Below, piece after piece: positions 54,125-62,832 of a stretch of 64,000 nt of DNA. Under the pieces are notes generated by a model that saw nothing but the letters and a program-made list of their open reading frames with translations, did not search any database and was not told the origin of the DNA. Position 1 is the first letter of the stretch; each line of letters starts with the position of its first letter. The DNA comes from Spirochaetia bacterium (GTDB lineage: Bacteria > Spirochaetota > UBA4802 > UBA5550): assembly GCA_009885955.1 (NCBI GenBank), contig VFJS01000001.1:1-64000 (forward strand), given 5' to 3'. The position numbers and the translations under genes were made by a program.

Positions 54125-55351
54125 ATGAAAATTTTGATTATTACCCAATACTTCTGGCCTGAGAATTTCAGAATTAATGATTTGGCGCTGGCATTATCGG
54201 AAAAAGGGCATGATATATCCATCTTAACAGGTATACCGAATTATCCTGAAGGATCTTTTTTTAAAGGATATGGAATTTTTTCAAAAAGGAAAGACAATTA
54301 TAAAGGTATTAAAATTTACCGTTCTATTCTGGTTTCAAGGGGTAAAAGTAAAGGGATCCGTTTAATTATTAATTATTTATCTTTTGCTTTTTTTGCATCA
54401 ATGTCTATTTTATTTATGATTAATAAAAAATTTGATGTTGTCTTTGTGTATGAGCCTTCCCCCATTACCGTTGGATTACCTGCTATTGTCATAAAAAAAA
54501 TTAAAAAAATTCCTATCTGTTTCTGGGTTCAGGATTTATGGCCCGAAAGCGTTATATCAGCGGGGAATATAAAATCAAAGTTTATCATTAAAATAATTCT
54601 GCTCCTGGTGAAATATATTTATAACAATTGTGATAAAATCCTGGTCCAGTCAAAAGGCTTTATCCAATCATTGGTTGATAAAGGGGTTTATGGCACAAAA
54701 CTTGTGTATTATCCCAACTGGGCTGAAAATATATTCCAGGCAAAAGTTTCAAAGGATGATGCTTTATTAAAAATTCTGCCCAAAGGGTTCATCATTTTAT
54801 TTGCCGGAAATATTGGTGAAGCGCAGGATTTTTCATCCATTTTAACGGCTGCTGAAAAAATTAAGGAACACAAGGATATTCATTGGGTAATACTTGGTAA
54901 TGGAAGAAAAAAAGAATGGGTTGAGGAGCAGGTTCAAATAAGGGGACTGGAGAAAACATTTCATTTACCAGGAGAATATCCGGTTGAAACCATGCCTTTT
55001 TTTTATTCCAAAGCTGATGTGTTATTAGTTTCATTAAAAAATGAGCCTATTTTTTCACTGACTATTCCGGGAAAGGTCCAATCATACATGGCCAGCGGAA
55101 AACCGATTCTGGCAATGCTCAATGGAGAAGGGGCAAGAATTATCAAAGAGGCTGATGCCGGGCTTACCTGTAATTCCGGTGATGCCGACGGCCTTGCAGC
55201 CAATGTGGTAAAGATGAATAAAATGAAAAAAAGCACATTGAATACATTCGGAAAAAATTCAAAGAAATATTACCAGGATAATTTCAACAGGGAACATCTG
55301 ATAGATAGAATTGAACAGATTTTACAGGCTCTCGGCGGGGAAAAGGGTTAA
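54125..55351 (+). CDS. wbuB: WbuB-like GT4 glycosyltransferase
   Basis: This 408-residue transferase has the WbuB N-terminus MKILIITQYFWPENFRINDLALALSEKGHDISILTGIPNYPEG, a WVQDLWPESV motif (about 138-147) and the donor-domain loop PLLVSLKNEPIFSLTIPGKVQSYMASGKPILAM-like segment (about 300-335). WbuB adds L-FucNAc or related L-amino sugars, often next to the lipid-linked first sugar, and the gene is typically beside the CapE-type cluster as seen here. It touches the following SDR gene. The donor L-QuiNAc-type sugar is inferred from context. Confidence 0.88.
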   Translation: MKILIITQYFWPENFRINDLALALSEKGHDISILTGIPNYPEGSFFKGYGIFSKRKDNYKGIKIYRSILVSRGKSKGIRLIINYLSFAFFASMSILFMINKKFDVVFVYEPSPITVGLPAIVIKKIKKIPICFWVQDLWPESVISAGNIKSKFIIKIILLLVKYIYNNCDKILVQSKGFIQSLVDKGVYGTKLVYYPNWAENIFQAKVSKDDALLKILPKGFIILFAGNIGEAQDFSSILTAAEKIKEHKDIHWVILGNGRKKEWVEEQVQIRGLEKTFHLPGEYPVETMPFFYSKADVLLVSLKNEPIFSLTIPGKVQSYMASGKPILAMLNGEGARIIKEADAGLTCNSGDADGLAANVVKMNKMKKSTLNTFGKNSKKYYQDNFNREHLIDRIEQILQALGGEKG

Positions 55352-55352
55352 T

Positions 55353-56261
55353 GTGAAAGTATTAATCACCGGGTGCAATGGGTTTATCGGGAACAGCATT
55401 TATCAAGCCATAAAAAATACGTATAAGGTCATCGGGATAGATATCAATTCAAAAGGGGATCACAGTTCAATTCATCATATTGATATTACCAATTACGGTG
55501 AAATTGAAAATTTCTTAAAGGATAACAGCGACATCAGCATCATAATACATGCTGCAGCACTGGCCCATAACAAGGGGACGGATTTATCTTTTGACAGGTT
55601 TAATAAGGTAAATTTTGAAGGGACAAAAAATTTACTAGATGCATGCAATAGATACCTGAAATTAAAACGGTTTATTTTTTTTTCAACCATCTCGGTGTAT
55701 GGAGAAAAATTAAACAAAAACATATATTACGAAGATGATAAGCTTTATCCTAAGACACCATATGCCTTAACAAAAAAAATGAGTGAGGATTACATCCGGG
55801 AAAATGCCGGCTGTAATTTTACCATTCTGAGATTTGTCCCGGTTTACGGGAATGCCTTTTATCTAAATATAGACAGAAGATCCATGATTATGAATCATTT
55901 ATATACGGTGGGGAGAGGCGATAAAAAACTCTCACTATTGAATATCTTGAATATCATTGAGCTGATTAAATTTTTTCTGGATAAAGGCAAATCCGGGATA
56001 GATGAAATATATAATGTAGCGGATTCTGCAGCATATACCTACCAGGACATCATTAGTTTTCAATTGAAAAAAACCGGGGCGAAACGGGTAGTAACCATTC
56101 CGCGGATTTTTATCTATTGTATTTATCTGACAGGGAGATTGATAAAAAATAATTTCCTCACAGAAAATTCAATAAAATTACTGAGTGATAATGTGTATAA
56201 TACGGATAAACTCTCTTCACTTATTGAATTAAAATATACCATCGGGAATAGTGTTGAATGA
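55353..56261 (+). CDS. WbpV-like UDP-sugar epimerase/4-reductase (SDR)
   Basis: GTG 55353, after a GGGGAAAAGGG box, gives 302 residues; the frame extends upstream into the transferase gene but the SDR fold starts here (KVLITGCNGFIGNSIYQAI). It has HAAALAHNKGTDLSFDRFNKVNFEGTKNLLDAC, STISVYGEK, catalytic TPYALTKKMSEDY and LRFVPVYGNAF. It resembles WbpV/QuiNAc-type 4-reductases that make UDP-D-QuiNAc or D-FucNAc for WbpL-type initiating transferases, one of which is 2.6 kb downstream. It is the last plus-strand gene of the island. Confidence 0.78.
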   Translation: MKVLITGCNGFIGNSIYQAIKNTYKVIGIDINSKGDHSSIHHIDITNYGEIENFLKDNSDISIIIHAAALAHNKGTDLSFDRFNKVNFEGTKNLLDACNRYLKLKRFIFFSTISVYGEKLNKNIYYEDDKLYPKTPYALTKKMSEDYIRENAGCNFTILRFVPVYGNAFYLNIDRRSMIMNHLYTVGRGDKKLSLLNILNIIELIKFFLDKGKSGIDEIYNVADSAAYTYQDIISFQLKKTGAKRVVTIPRIFIYCIYLTGRLIKNNFLTENSIKLLSDNVYNTDKLSSLIELKYTIGNSVE

Positions 56262-56286
56262 TCAACTTTTTAAATCTTAAAATTTA

Positions 56287-56391
56287 ATGCCCTCACCCGC
56301 GCTCTGCGCAGTCGCAGAGCGCTTATCAGACATCCTGTCTGCGCTCTGCACTAATGCTTCCTGCATGTCGCCTCTCCCGGTAGGGCGAGGG
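56287..56391 (+). repeat. 105-bp structured intergenic repeat, copy A
   Basis: The copy is 105 bases long and differs from copy B (58531-58635) at a single base. It starts ATGCCCTCACCC and ends GGGCGAGGG, whose ends pair with each other (9 of 10). Inside is a perfect 10-bp inverted repeat (GCGCTCTGCG and complement, 4-nt loop) and a smaller AGACA/TGTCT stem. The strong GC content contrasts with its surroundings. Confidence 0.88.
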
Positions 56392-56422
56392 TTTTTATTC
56401 ATGTGATGTAGAATTTACATGA

Positions 56423-57292
56423 CTAATTGTACAAAAAGATGCCAAACGTTACTAACCACCCGATGACTATTATTTGAAGAAACCTGTCTTTTAACAGAAC
56501 CATTGTAGGCGAGCCGCTGTTGTTAGCCACATATATCACATGGAGATACCTCATGAGACCCATGATTACCCAGATTACCGTTAAATAGAGCTTGTCGCTT
56601 CCTGCCCTCCACCTGATTTCCGGCGATACGGTATACATGATATAGGAAACGATCAGCACTGAAGTCATGACCATGATTGTTACATTCAGAAATTCAAGGG
56701 AATATCCATCTATAACCTTCCTCATTTTATTTCCGCTTTCATGAAAAATTATGAGGTCATCCCTTCTTTTCGCCAGGGCCAGGAAGAGGGCCAGAAGGAA
56801 TGTCATGATAATCAGCCACTCCGATACCATTATCCCCGATGCTTCATACCCTATGTAGATCCGTATGACAAAACCGGCGGATATGATGAAGACATCAATG
56901 ATAGCTATCTGCTTTAATTTTACCGAATATAAAATATTTAAAATTACATAGGATACTATGAGGATGAAGATATGTATGTTTATCGTGAATGCTATCATGA
57001 GCCCGGACGAAAGAAGTCCTGCCATTAATATGGCTGCGCTTTTTATTGTCACGGAACCGGCTGCAAGGGGGCGCCGGCATTTTGTGGGATGCTTTTTATC
57101 CGCTTCTCTGTCAATATAATCATTGAATATGTAAACCGCGCTTGAGACAAGGCAGAAAGCTGAAAAGGCAGCTGATGTTGCAATGAGGGGATAATAATCA
57201 AAAATTTTTAATCCAAAAAATACCGGGAGGAAGATAAAAAAATTTTTTATATACTGGTGAAATCTTAAAAGAAAAAAATAATTCTTGATCAT
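56423..57292 (-). CDS. UbiA-family polyprenyl-phosphate phosphoribosyltransferase-like membrane protein
   Basis: The ATG at 57292 (MIKNYFFLLRFHQYIKNFFIFLP) gives 289 residues; longer readings invade the DUF362 gene. It has eight or nine membrane helices and the UbiA first aspartate motif NDYIDREADKKHPTKCRRPLAAG (about 68-90). The KxFFIFLPVFFG and RRPLA features are those of decaprenylphosphoryl-5-phosphoribose synthases (Rv3806c-like), not quinone prenyltransferases. A second motif in YSVKLKQIAIIDVFIISAGFVIRI is clear. It should make a polyprenyl-phosphate pentose donor. The gene is separated from DUF362 by 7 bases and both run against the island. Confidence 0.82.
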   Translation of the reverse strand: MIKNYFFLLRFHQYIKNFFIFLPVFFGLKIFDYYPLIATSAAFSAFCLVSSAVYIFNDYIDREADKKHPTKCRRPLAAGSVTIKSAAILMAGLLSSGLMIAFTINIHIFILIVSYVILNILYSVKLKQIAIIDVFIISAGFVIRIYIGYEASGIMVSEWLIIMTFLLALFLALAKRRDDLIIFHESGNKMRKVIDGYSLEFLNVTIMVMTSVLIVSYIMYTVSPEIRWRAGSDKLYLTVIWVIMGLMRYLHVIYVANNSGSPTMVLLKDRFLQIIVIGWLVTFGIFLYN

Positions 57293-57299
57293 GTGAAAA

Positions 57300-58382
57300 T
57301 TAATAACTCTCCCATAAACGGCCCCATTCACTTTCGGATTTCCACTTCTCAAAAATCTTTTTGCCTTTGAACTTCCACCAGAATTTATCATGATAGAGGT
57401 CCGAGGAGACGACAAAGAGGTAAACCAGGGGCGTATGGAAGAATAATTTCTGGATACTCTTAAAAGGGCCGAACCAGAGCATATTACCCACTGAGCTGGC
57501 CATATTATTCCCGACGGAAAAGTTCATGTTCACGCCGGAAATATCATCACCAACAATTTCGATATTTTCCGGCCGGCCGTTTCCCAGGCCTTCTTCATCT
57601 GCAAGCCTGATATAACCGATCTCCATTGGATCGAATCCCATCATTTTCGCAGAAACCGCGTCAATAGCAGTTTGATCTTCACTGGCAAGGATATAATCGG
57701 CTTTTACCGGTATCAGGGTCCTCGGCCCCGGGCCATTGCCTGCAGTTGTCCCGTCCATAACGGCAAAAATGCCGGAGTGGATCTCTTTCTGAATTTTCAG
57801 GAGGTCAACAAGGGTTTCATGTATCCAGGTATGGGTATAATGCCGTTTTGTGTTCAGGAGGCCGCCGAAGGCGTTTTTCATGGCCCCGGTAGTGGTTGTG
57901 TAGATATGGCATTTCATCGTGGGGAACTGGATTATGTTTTTGCCGAAAAAGTAATCCGGGATCCTGATTCCCTCGGGGTAAATTTTATCAAGAATCCGCA
58001 ATTTTGATTTGGGCCTGTATTCGACCCATTTCATGTGCCCGGGGTCAAAGTTATATTTCACCGGAATTTTATACCGGTCAAAAATTATATCGAACTTATT
58101 CAATTTTTCGCCGGCTTTCGGCCTGGTGACAACGGTTTTATTTTCAACTGCAACCAGATCATTAAAACCGGAATTTTTTAAGGCCCTGATCGTGCCTTCA
58201 AGCTGCCACGGGGTGGAATTTGCCCCCGGCATGGGGAAATGCCACGAGATATTGTCCTTTAAAATCGTGGTTGAATTGATGTCCAGGGCTTTTTTCAGCC
58301 CTGCTTTGTTCAGGAGTTTTTCATAATCCTGAATGACGGTTTTTGAATTAGTTTTAATGACTGCGACTTTTGATTTTTTCAT
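57300..58382 (-). CDS. DUF362 domain protein
   Basis: This 360-residue protein has the DUF362 pattern: VAVIKTNSKTVIQDYEKLLNKAG at the start, KDNISWHFP, GTIRALKNSGF, FPTMKCHIYTTTTGAMKNAFGGLLNTKRHYTH (about 155-190), VMDGTTAGNGPGPRTLIPVKADYILASEDQTAIDAVSAKMMGFDP. It lacks the ferredoxin domain often fused to DUF362. No cysteine cluster is seen. Function of the family is unclear; it is sometimes linked to glycan or lipid modification. Pairing with a UbiA-type gene suggests a joint step in making or using a lipid-linked sugar. A hydrophobic segment near 310-330 may touch the membrane. Confidence 0.83.
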   Translation of the reverse strand: MKKSKVAVIKTNSKTVIQDYEKLLNKAGLKKALDINSTTILKDNISWHFPMPGANSTPWQLEGTIRALKNSGFNDLVAVENKTVVTRPKAGEKLNKFDIIFDRYKIPVKYNFDPGHMKWVEYRPKSKLRILDKIYPEGIRIPDYFFGKNIIQFPTMKCHIYTTTTGAMKNAFGGLLNTKRHYTHTWIHETLVDLLKIQKEIHSGIFAVMDGTTAGNGPGPRTLIPVKADYILASEDQTAIDAVSAKMMGFDPMEIGYIRLADEEGLGNGRPENIEIVGDDISGVNMNFSVGNNMASSVGNMLWFGPFKSIQKLFFHTPLVYLFVVSSDLYHDKFWWKFKGKKIFEKWKSESEWGRLWESY

Positions 58383-58530
58383 ATGAAATAATAGTTCTCT
58401 ATAAATTTAATTGATTGAATAAATAAATTTTCAATAAGCAATGTATGTCAATGATATTAATGACAGATAGATATTTTTTAGAATTTTCCAAAATGTTTAG
58501 AAACAATATACTCTCGACCTTAGAAATCTG

Positions 58531-58635
58531 ATGCCCTCACCCGCGCTCTGCGCATTCGCAGAGCGCTTATCAGACATCCTGTCTGCGCTCTGCACTAATG
58601 CTTCCTGCATGTCGCCTCTCCCGGTAGGGCGAGGG
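58531..58635 (+). repeat. 105-bp structured intergenic repeat, copy B
   Basis: Same orientation as copy A with one base change (T at 58555 against G at 56311). The two copies bracket the UbiA-DUF362 pair exactly, one beyond each end. Confidence 0.88.
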
Positions 58636-58773
58636 CTTATATATATATCTTTAATAACTTGTAATAATCATCTTTTTCAAAAAACATTTAATAATAAAAC
58701 AGTTTCTACCTTAAATAAGCGGCATCAATTGGTCATACAGTTATATGTTTTAAAAAAATATAAATATAACGAA

Positions 58774-58817
58774 CACCCCTCTCCCTATTTCGGGAGAGGG
58801 GCCGGGGGTGAGGGCAT
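58774..58817 (-). repeat. Related GC-rich hairpin repeat, copy C
   Basis: Inverted and shorter relative of copies A and B: read on the minus strand it begins with the same 12 bases, ATGCCCTCACCC. The core is a strong hairpin of CCCCTCTCCC with its complement around an AAAT-like loop. It lies 20 bases past the stop of the WecA-like gene and could stop transcription of that gene. Confidence 0.7.
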
Positions 58818-58836
58818 TATTTCTAAAAAAGAGGAT

Positions 58837-59889
58837 TCACTTTATCAATCCCTTTCTCTTTGCAGCGCTGATTATTATAACCGTATATATCATCTGAAAT
58901 ATTATAAATGGTATGTAAATTAATAATCTTGTATTCCTCGTTGATGTAACCATCCATATGGCTGCAAATCCCTGCATGATGCAGACGCCATAATGGAAAA
59001 CAGCGACCGTTGCATGGTTGTACCCCAGCTGCTGAAAAAGCTGATAGAGGTGCGAACGATGGGCATCCACTACTTTTTCCCCTGAAAATAATCTTCTGAG
59101 AAAAGTAAAGAATGTGTCATAGATAAAGTTTAACAGCAGCAGCGGCATGACAAAAAAAGATGTGTGAGAGTTGTCATATCGCATGGAGATAATCGCAAGA
59201 ACGGCAAATGTGAAGCCGAGAAACGTGCTTCCCACGTCACCCATAAATATCCGGGCAATGGGAAAATTATATTTCATGAATCCCAGGGTTCCGGCTATCA
59301 GCGTATAGCATGTGATATAGACAAAATGGCTCCCCTGGGAATAGGTTATATATCCAAAAAAAATTGAGACAATAATAGCAACGCCTCCGGCAAGACCATC
59401 GAGGCCGTCCATGAAATTGAACGCATTGGTGAGACCGATGATCCATATAATGGTAACCGGATATGCCAGCCACCCGATGCTGTAGCTGCCGATAACCGGA
59501 AGGTTAAACTGGTCAATAATAATGCCGAAGAGCAATACAATCATTACCGCAATGAACTGCGCTATGAGTTTTGTGGTAAAGGGTTTGTTTTTAATATCGT
59601 CATAGAGCGCGATCCCGGCGATAAGTAAGGAGGCGATGACAAAACCAAAAAACCGCCATTTGATAAATGCTATTGATTTTGAGAATAGAAAAATTGCAAT
59701 GATACCGATGAAAAATGAAGCGACAATGGAGATTCCGCCGCTTTTCGGTGTCGGCGTGTTGTGTGATGAACGATCATTGGGCATATCAATGACATTTGCC
59801 CTGTAGAGCATAAAACGTGTTATGAAAACAGAGATGAGAAAGAGGAAGAACGTAAATAACAGGTGAATTAAAAATGCTTGTATAGTCAT
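58837..59889 (-). CDS. wbpL: WecA/WbpL-like undecaprenyl-phosphate phosphoglycosyltransferase
   Basis: This 350-residue membrane enzyme of the MraY/WecA family has about 11 helices and transfers a HexNAc-1-phosphate to undecaprenyl phosphate, starting repeat-unit assembly. Motifs are PNDRSSHNTPTPKSGGISI (about 36-54), LYDDIKNKPFTTKL (acidic site), NAFNFMDGLDGLAGG (about 154-168), MGDVGSTFLGF (about 215-225) and DAHRSHLYQLFQQLGYNH (family HIHH-like site). The WbpL-type is favoured over WecA by the adjoining WbpV-like SDR. It is transcribed on the minus strand, opposite to the main island. Confidence 0.9.
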   Translation of the reverse strand: MTIQAFLIHLLFTFFLFLISVFITRFMLYRANVIDMPNDRSSHNTPTPKSGGISIVASFFIGIIAIFLFSKSIAFIKWRFFGFVIASLLIAGIALYDDIKNKPFTTKLIAQFIAVMIVLLFGIIIDQFNLPVIGSYSIGWLAYPVTIIWIIGLTNAFNFMDGLDGLAGGVAIIVSIFFGYITYSQGSHFVYITCYTLIAGTLGFMKYNFPIARIFMGDVGSTFLGFTFAVLAIISMRYDNSHTSFFVMPLLLLNFIYDTFFTFLRRLFSGEKVVDAHRSHLYQLFQQLGYNHATVAVFHYGVCIMQGFAAIWMVTSTRNTRLLIYIPFIIFQMIYTVIIISAAKRKGLIK

Positions 59890-60010
59890 AAATTAAAATT
59901 CAATCCCTATCCCCCTGAAGGGGTATGGCAATTATTCTGAACAATGGCAATTTTAGATGTAAAAATACAAGAAATATTTATTTAAGTGTCTGGAATATTT
60001 TAAACCATTT

Positions 60011-60109
60011 TTATATTTTCCCGCAAACGGGACAAGTATGCCTATTAAACCCGTTCTGAAAATTATCGGAACGGATTAACTTCCTTACCTCTTCTTTTTT
60101 TATCATCAT
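60011..60109 (-). CDS. Possible 32-residue small zinc-ribbon-like protein or gene remnant
   Basis: A minus-strand frame starts with two ATGs and reads MMIKKEEVRKLI, then ends HTCPVCGKI. The C-x2-C knuckle and charged N-terminus look protein-like, and a GGGTAG box lies about 7 bases before the first ATG. It is too short to hold a full zinc ribbon, so it may be the head or remnant of a longer gene. Nothing else supports it. Confidence 0.25.
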   Translation of the reverse strand: MMIKKEEVRKLIRSDNFQNGFNRHTCPVCGKI

Positions 60110-60219
60110 ATAACTACCCGTAAAATTCTCCCAACCTGTGGGGATATACTTTGATAAAATCTATCCAATGCCGGATCCGGAGGGTCTTGTAATTGCTCAA
60201 TTTATCAAGTCAGAAATAT

Positions 60220-60294
60220 AATTCGGTTTTCTCCGAATTCCGAACTAATTATACCTATTTACTAAACGATTGCATAGTATATAGGTATAATTAG
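60220..60294. promoter_or_regulatory. Two inverted repeats upstream of the sahR promoter
   Basis: Positions 60220-60226 and 60233-60239 form a perfect 7-bp hairpin. Directly after, 60245-60263 and 60276-60294 form a 19-bp inverted repeat with one mismatch and a 12-nt loop. The latter differs in sequence from the SahR operator, which suggests another regulator or a structured element. No T-run follows, so termination is unlikely. Confidence 0.5.
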
Positions 60295-60327
60295 GTATCC
60301 CTTTTCAGATAAATTTACTATTTTCAA

Positions 60328-60356
60328 TTGACAAAAACCTACCTGTATATTACTAT
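60328..60356 (+). promoter_or_regulatory. Sigma-70-type promoter of sahR-ahcY
   Basis: Perfect TTGACA at 60328-60333, a 17-bp spacer, and TACTAT at 60351-60356. The -10 lies wholly inside the left arm of the palindrome at 60343-60386, so a bound repressor would block polymerase. Confidence 0.75.
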
Positions 60357-60386
60357 ATCAATATATCTTGATATAGTAATATACAG
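60343..60386. promoter_or_regulatory. 19+19 bp perfect palindrome, likely SahR operator
   Basis: Arms 60343-60361 and 60368-60386 are perfectly complementary with a 6-nt centre. The inner part has the ATATCAA/TTGATAT form expected for SahR-type ArsR regulators (recalled, not checked). It overlaps the promoter -10 and the probable transcription start of the sahR gene, which fits autoregulation by S-adenosylhomocysteine. Confidence 0.75.
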
Positions 60387-60406
60387 GGCACTAATTGTTA
60401 ATTCCA

Positions 60407-61399
60407 ATGATTGAATCCGTAAAATACTTTAAGGCGCTGGCCGACGACACCAGGCTCAGGCTCCTGAACCTGCTCATTCATTATGAACTCAATGTGAATG
60501 AGATAACCAGGGCCCTGGCCATGGGGCAGTCCAGGATATCCCGGCACCTGAAAATACTCACCGACAGCGGCATCCTCTCGTTCAGGAGGGACGGCCTCTG
60601 GATCTTCTACAGGGCCGCTTCCGAGGGAGAGGGAACCAATTTTATCAACTCTGTAAAAAAAATGCTATTAAACGACTATGACCTAAAAATCGATCTCAGC
60701 CGTCTTGAATGGATAATCGAAGAAAAGTCCAGGGAGAAGACCGAGTTCTTCAACTCCATAGCCTCCCAGTGGGACAGCATGAAAAGAAACATCACCGGTG
60801 ATCTTGATATTACAGGCGAGATATCATCCAGGATAAAAAAATCAGGGACAATTGCCGACCTGGGCTGCGGAACCGGTGAACTCCTCCTCGCCATGAACGC
60901 TGCGTCCCGGAAAGTCATAGGTGTTGACCGGTCGCCCATGATGCTGAACGAGGTAAAATCGCGCTTTTCAAATAAAAACGGAAAAATTGATTTAAGGATT
61001 GGAGCAATAGAGCATCTTCCGATGAAAGACGGTGAGGCAGATGCTGCAGTAATAAATATGGTACTCCACCACTTGGCATCCCCTTATGAAGGAATTACCG
61101 AATCGAACAGGATATTAAAAAAAGGCGGGTCCCTTATCATCGTCGATCTTGAAAAACACAGTAACGAGGAGATGAGGGCAAAGTTCGGACACAGGTGGCT
61201 CGGCTTTTTCAGCGAAGAAATGGAGAACTGGCTGATAAACGCCGGGTTCAGAATTAACGAAAACACCCGCTTCAAGGGTGCAAAAAAAATGAAAATAAAC
61301 CTTATCCATGCAGTCAGGGAGAGGGAAATCAGCAATGTATATCAAATTAAAACAAAGGAGATGAATCATGAACATGAAGACTACAAACGGAATAATTGA
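60407..61399 (+). CDS. sahR: SahR-like regulator: ArsR HTH fused to methyltransferase-like SAH-binding domain
   Basis: From ATG 60407 the protein has 330 residues. Residues 1 to about 85 are an ArsR winged helix ([20 protein letters not shown], then [19 protein letters not shown] as recognition helix). From about 120 on it is a class I methyltransferase fold ([53 protein letters not shown]). This is the architecture annotated as ArsR/UbiE in Desulfovibrio, where SahR senses S-adenosylhomocysteine and represses methionine-cycle genes. Overlap with ahcY and the palindrome over its own promoter support the call. A TTG at 60395 with an AGGG box is a possible earlier start. Confidence 0.88.
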   Translation: MIESVKYFKALADDTRLRLLNLLIHYELNVNEITRALAMGQSRISRHLKILTDSGILSFRRDGLWIFYRAASEGEGTNFINSVKKMLLNDYDLKIDLSRLEWIIEEKSREKTEFFNSIASQWDSMKRNITGDLDITGEISSRIKKSGTIADLGCGTGELLLAMNAASRKVIGVDRSPMMLNEVKSRFSNKNGKIDLRIGAIEHLPMKDGEADAAVINMVLHHLASPYEGITESNRILKKGGSLIIVDLEKHSNEEMRAKFGHRWLGFFSEEMENWLINAGFRINENTRFKGAKKMKINLIHAVREREISNVYQIKTKEMNHEHEDYKRNN

Positions 61400-62810
61400 A
61401 CTGGACAAATCCCTCAAGTTTCAGGTGGCGGATATGTCCCTGGCCGAGTGGGGCCGCAAGGAGATTATTCTTGCCGAGGCAGAAATGCCCGGGCTCATGT
61501 CTGTACGGGAAAAATACAATAAGGAGAAACCCCTGAAGGGCCTCAAGGTCATGGGAAGCCTCCACATGACCATACAGACAGCGGTACTCATTGAAACACT
61601 GGAGGCCCTGGGAGCCGATGTCCGCTGGGCCTCGTGCAACATTTTCTCTACTCAGGACCATGCCGCTGCAGCAATTGCCAAGGCCGGAAAATCGGCTGTT
61701 TTTGCCTGGAAAGGCGAGACCCTTGAAGAGTACTGGTGGTGCACGGAACAGGCCCTTACATGGCCCGATGGTTCCGGCCCCGATCTCCTGGTTGATGATG
61801 GCGGAGATGCCACTCTCATGATACACCAGGGAGTAAAAATTGAAAAAGATCCTTCTCTTCTCGAAAAGAAACATGATAATAAGGAATTCCAGATAATCAT
61901 GGACCGCCTGAAAGAGTGTTATAAAAAAACACCAAAACACTGGACTGAGGCGGTTAAAAACGTCCGCGGTGTATCTGAAGAGACTACAACCGGTGTTCAC
62001 AGGCTCTACCAGATGGAAAAAAACGGAGAGCTCCTCTTCCCTGCCATCAATGTTAACGACTCAGTTACGAAATCCAAATTCGACAACCTCTACGGCTGCC
62101 GGGAATCCCTTGCAGACGGAATAAAGAGGGCAACAGACATTATGGTCGCAGGAAAGATAGTGGTCATCTGCGGTTACGGCGACGTGGGCAAAGGCTGTGC
62201 CCAGTCTATGAGGGGTTTCGGTGCAAGGGTGCTCATCACCGAGATAGACCCCATATGCGCACTCCAGGCTGCAATGGAAGGCTACGAGGTTACAACTGTT
62301 GAAGATGCGGTGGCAACAGCAGACATATTTGTCACAACAACAGGTAATGTGGACATCATAACAGGAAGTCACATGGAAAAAATGAAGGATGGAGCCATTG
62401 TATGCAACATAGGCCACTTTGACAATGAGATTGACATGAGATATCTTGAAACTACCCAGGGCATCAAAAAGGATACCATAAAACCCCAGGTGGATAAGTG
62501 GACCCTGAAATCCGGCAAATCAATTCTTATTCTTGCAGAGGGAAGGCTCGTCAACCTTGGCTGCGCAACAGGACACCCCAGCTTTGTCATGAGCAATAGT
62601 TTCACCAACCAGTCACTGGCACAGATTGAGTTGGCGACAAAGAAACACAAAATCGGCGTCTATGTACTCCCGAAAAAACTGGATGAAGAGGTGGCAAGGC
62701 TCCACCTCGGCAAACTGGGCGCGAAGCTGACAAAGCTGACAGACAGCCAGGCGGAATATATCGGTGTATCCAAGGAAGGGCCATATAAACCTGAAAACTA
62801 CAGATATTGA
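61368..62810 (+). CDS. ahcY: S-adenosylhomocysteine hydrolase
   Basis: A 480-residue adenosylhomocysteinase that splits SAH to adenosine and homocysteine and relieves product inhibition of methyltransferases. Signatures are [43 protein letters not shown], the NAD-binding [23 protein letters not shown] (about 264-286), [20 protein letters not shown] and the C-terminal [25 protein letters not shown]. An AAGGAG box precedes the ATG. The gene overlaps the sahR 3' end by 32 bases, so both are under the same operator. The several methyltransferases of the island would add to SAH load. Confidence 0.97.
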   Translation: MNMKTTNGIIELDKSLKFQVADMSLAEWGRKEIILAEAEMPGLMSVREKYNKEKPLKGLKVMGSLHMTIQTAVLIETLEALGADVRWASCNIFSTQDHAAAAIAKAGKSAVFAWKGETLEEYWWCTEQALTWPDGSGPDLLVDDGGDATLMIHQGVKIEKDPSLLEKKHDNKEFQIIMDRLKECYKKTPKHWTEAVKNVRGVSEETTTGVHRLYQMEKNGELLFPAINVNDSVTKSKFDNLYGCRESLADGIKRATDIMVAGKIVVICGYGDVGKGCAQSMRGFGARVLITEIDPICALQAAMEGYEVTTVEDAVATADIFVTTTGNVDIITGSHMEKMKDGAIVCNIGHFDNEIDMRYLETTQGIKKDTIKPQVDKWTLKSGKSILILAEGRLVNLGCATGHPSFVMSNSFTNQSLAQIELATKKHKIGVYVLPKKLDEEVARLHLGKLGAKLTKLTDSQAEYIGVSKEGPYKPENYRY

Positions 62811-62832
62811 TATACGACAATTCTGAACTCCT

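Larger units (their letters stand above)
58383..58836. other. Intergenic region holding repeats B and C
   Basis: No gene is supported. Between the DUF362 start and the WecA-like stop lie repeat copy B (58531-58635) and the related hairpin C (58774-58817). The intervening bases are AT-rich. The plus-strand frame at 58531-58923 is made by the repeat and the shadow of the WecA-like gene and is not coding. Confidence 0.6.

Noticed and set aside
56287-58817. CRISPR array
   Set aside because: Only two long copies 2.2 kb apart plus an inverted relative; no short regular repeats or spacers.
58531-58923. 130-codon plus-strand frame
   Set aside because: Built from repeat B, intergenic DNA and the antisense of the WecA-like gene; not coding.
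60245-60294. Intrinsic terminator for the WecA-like or small frame
   Set aside because: No T-run follows on either strand, and it is upstream of, not behind, minus-strand genes.
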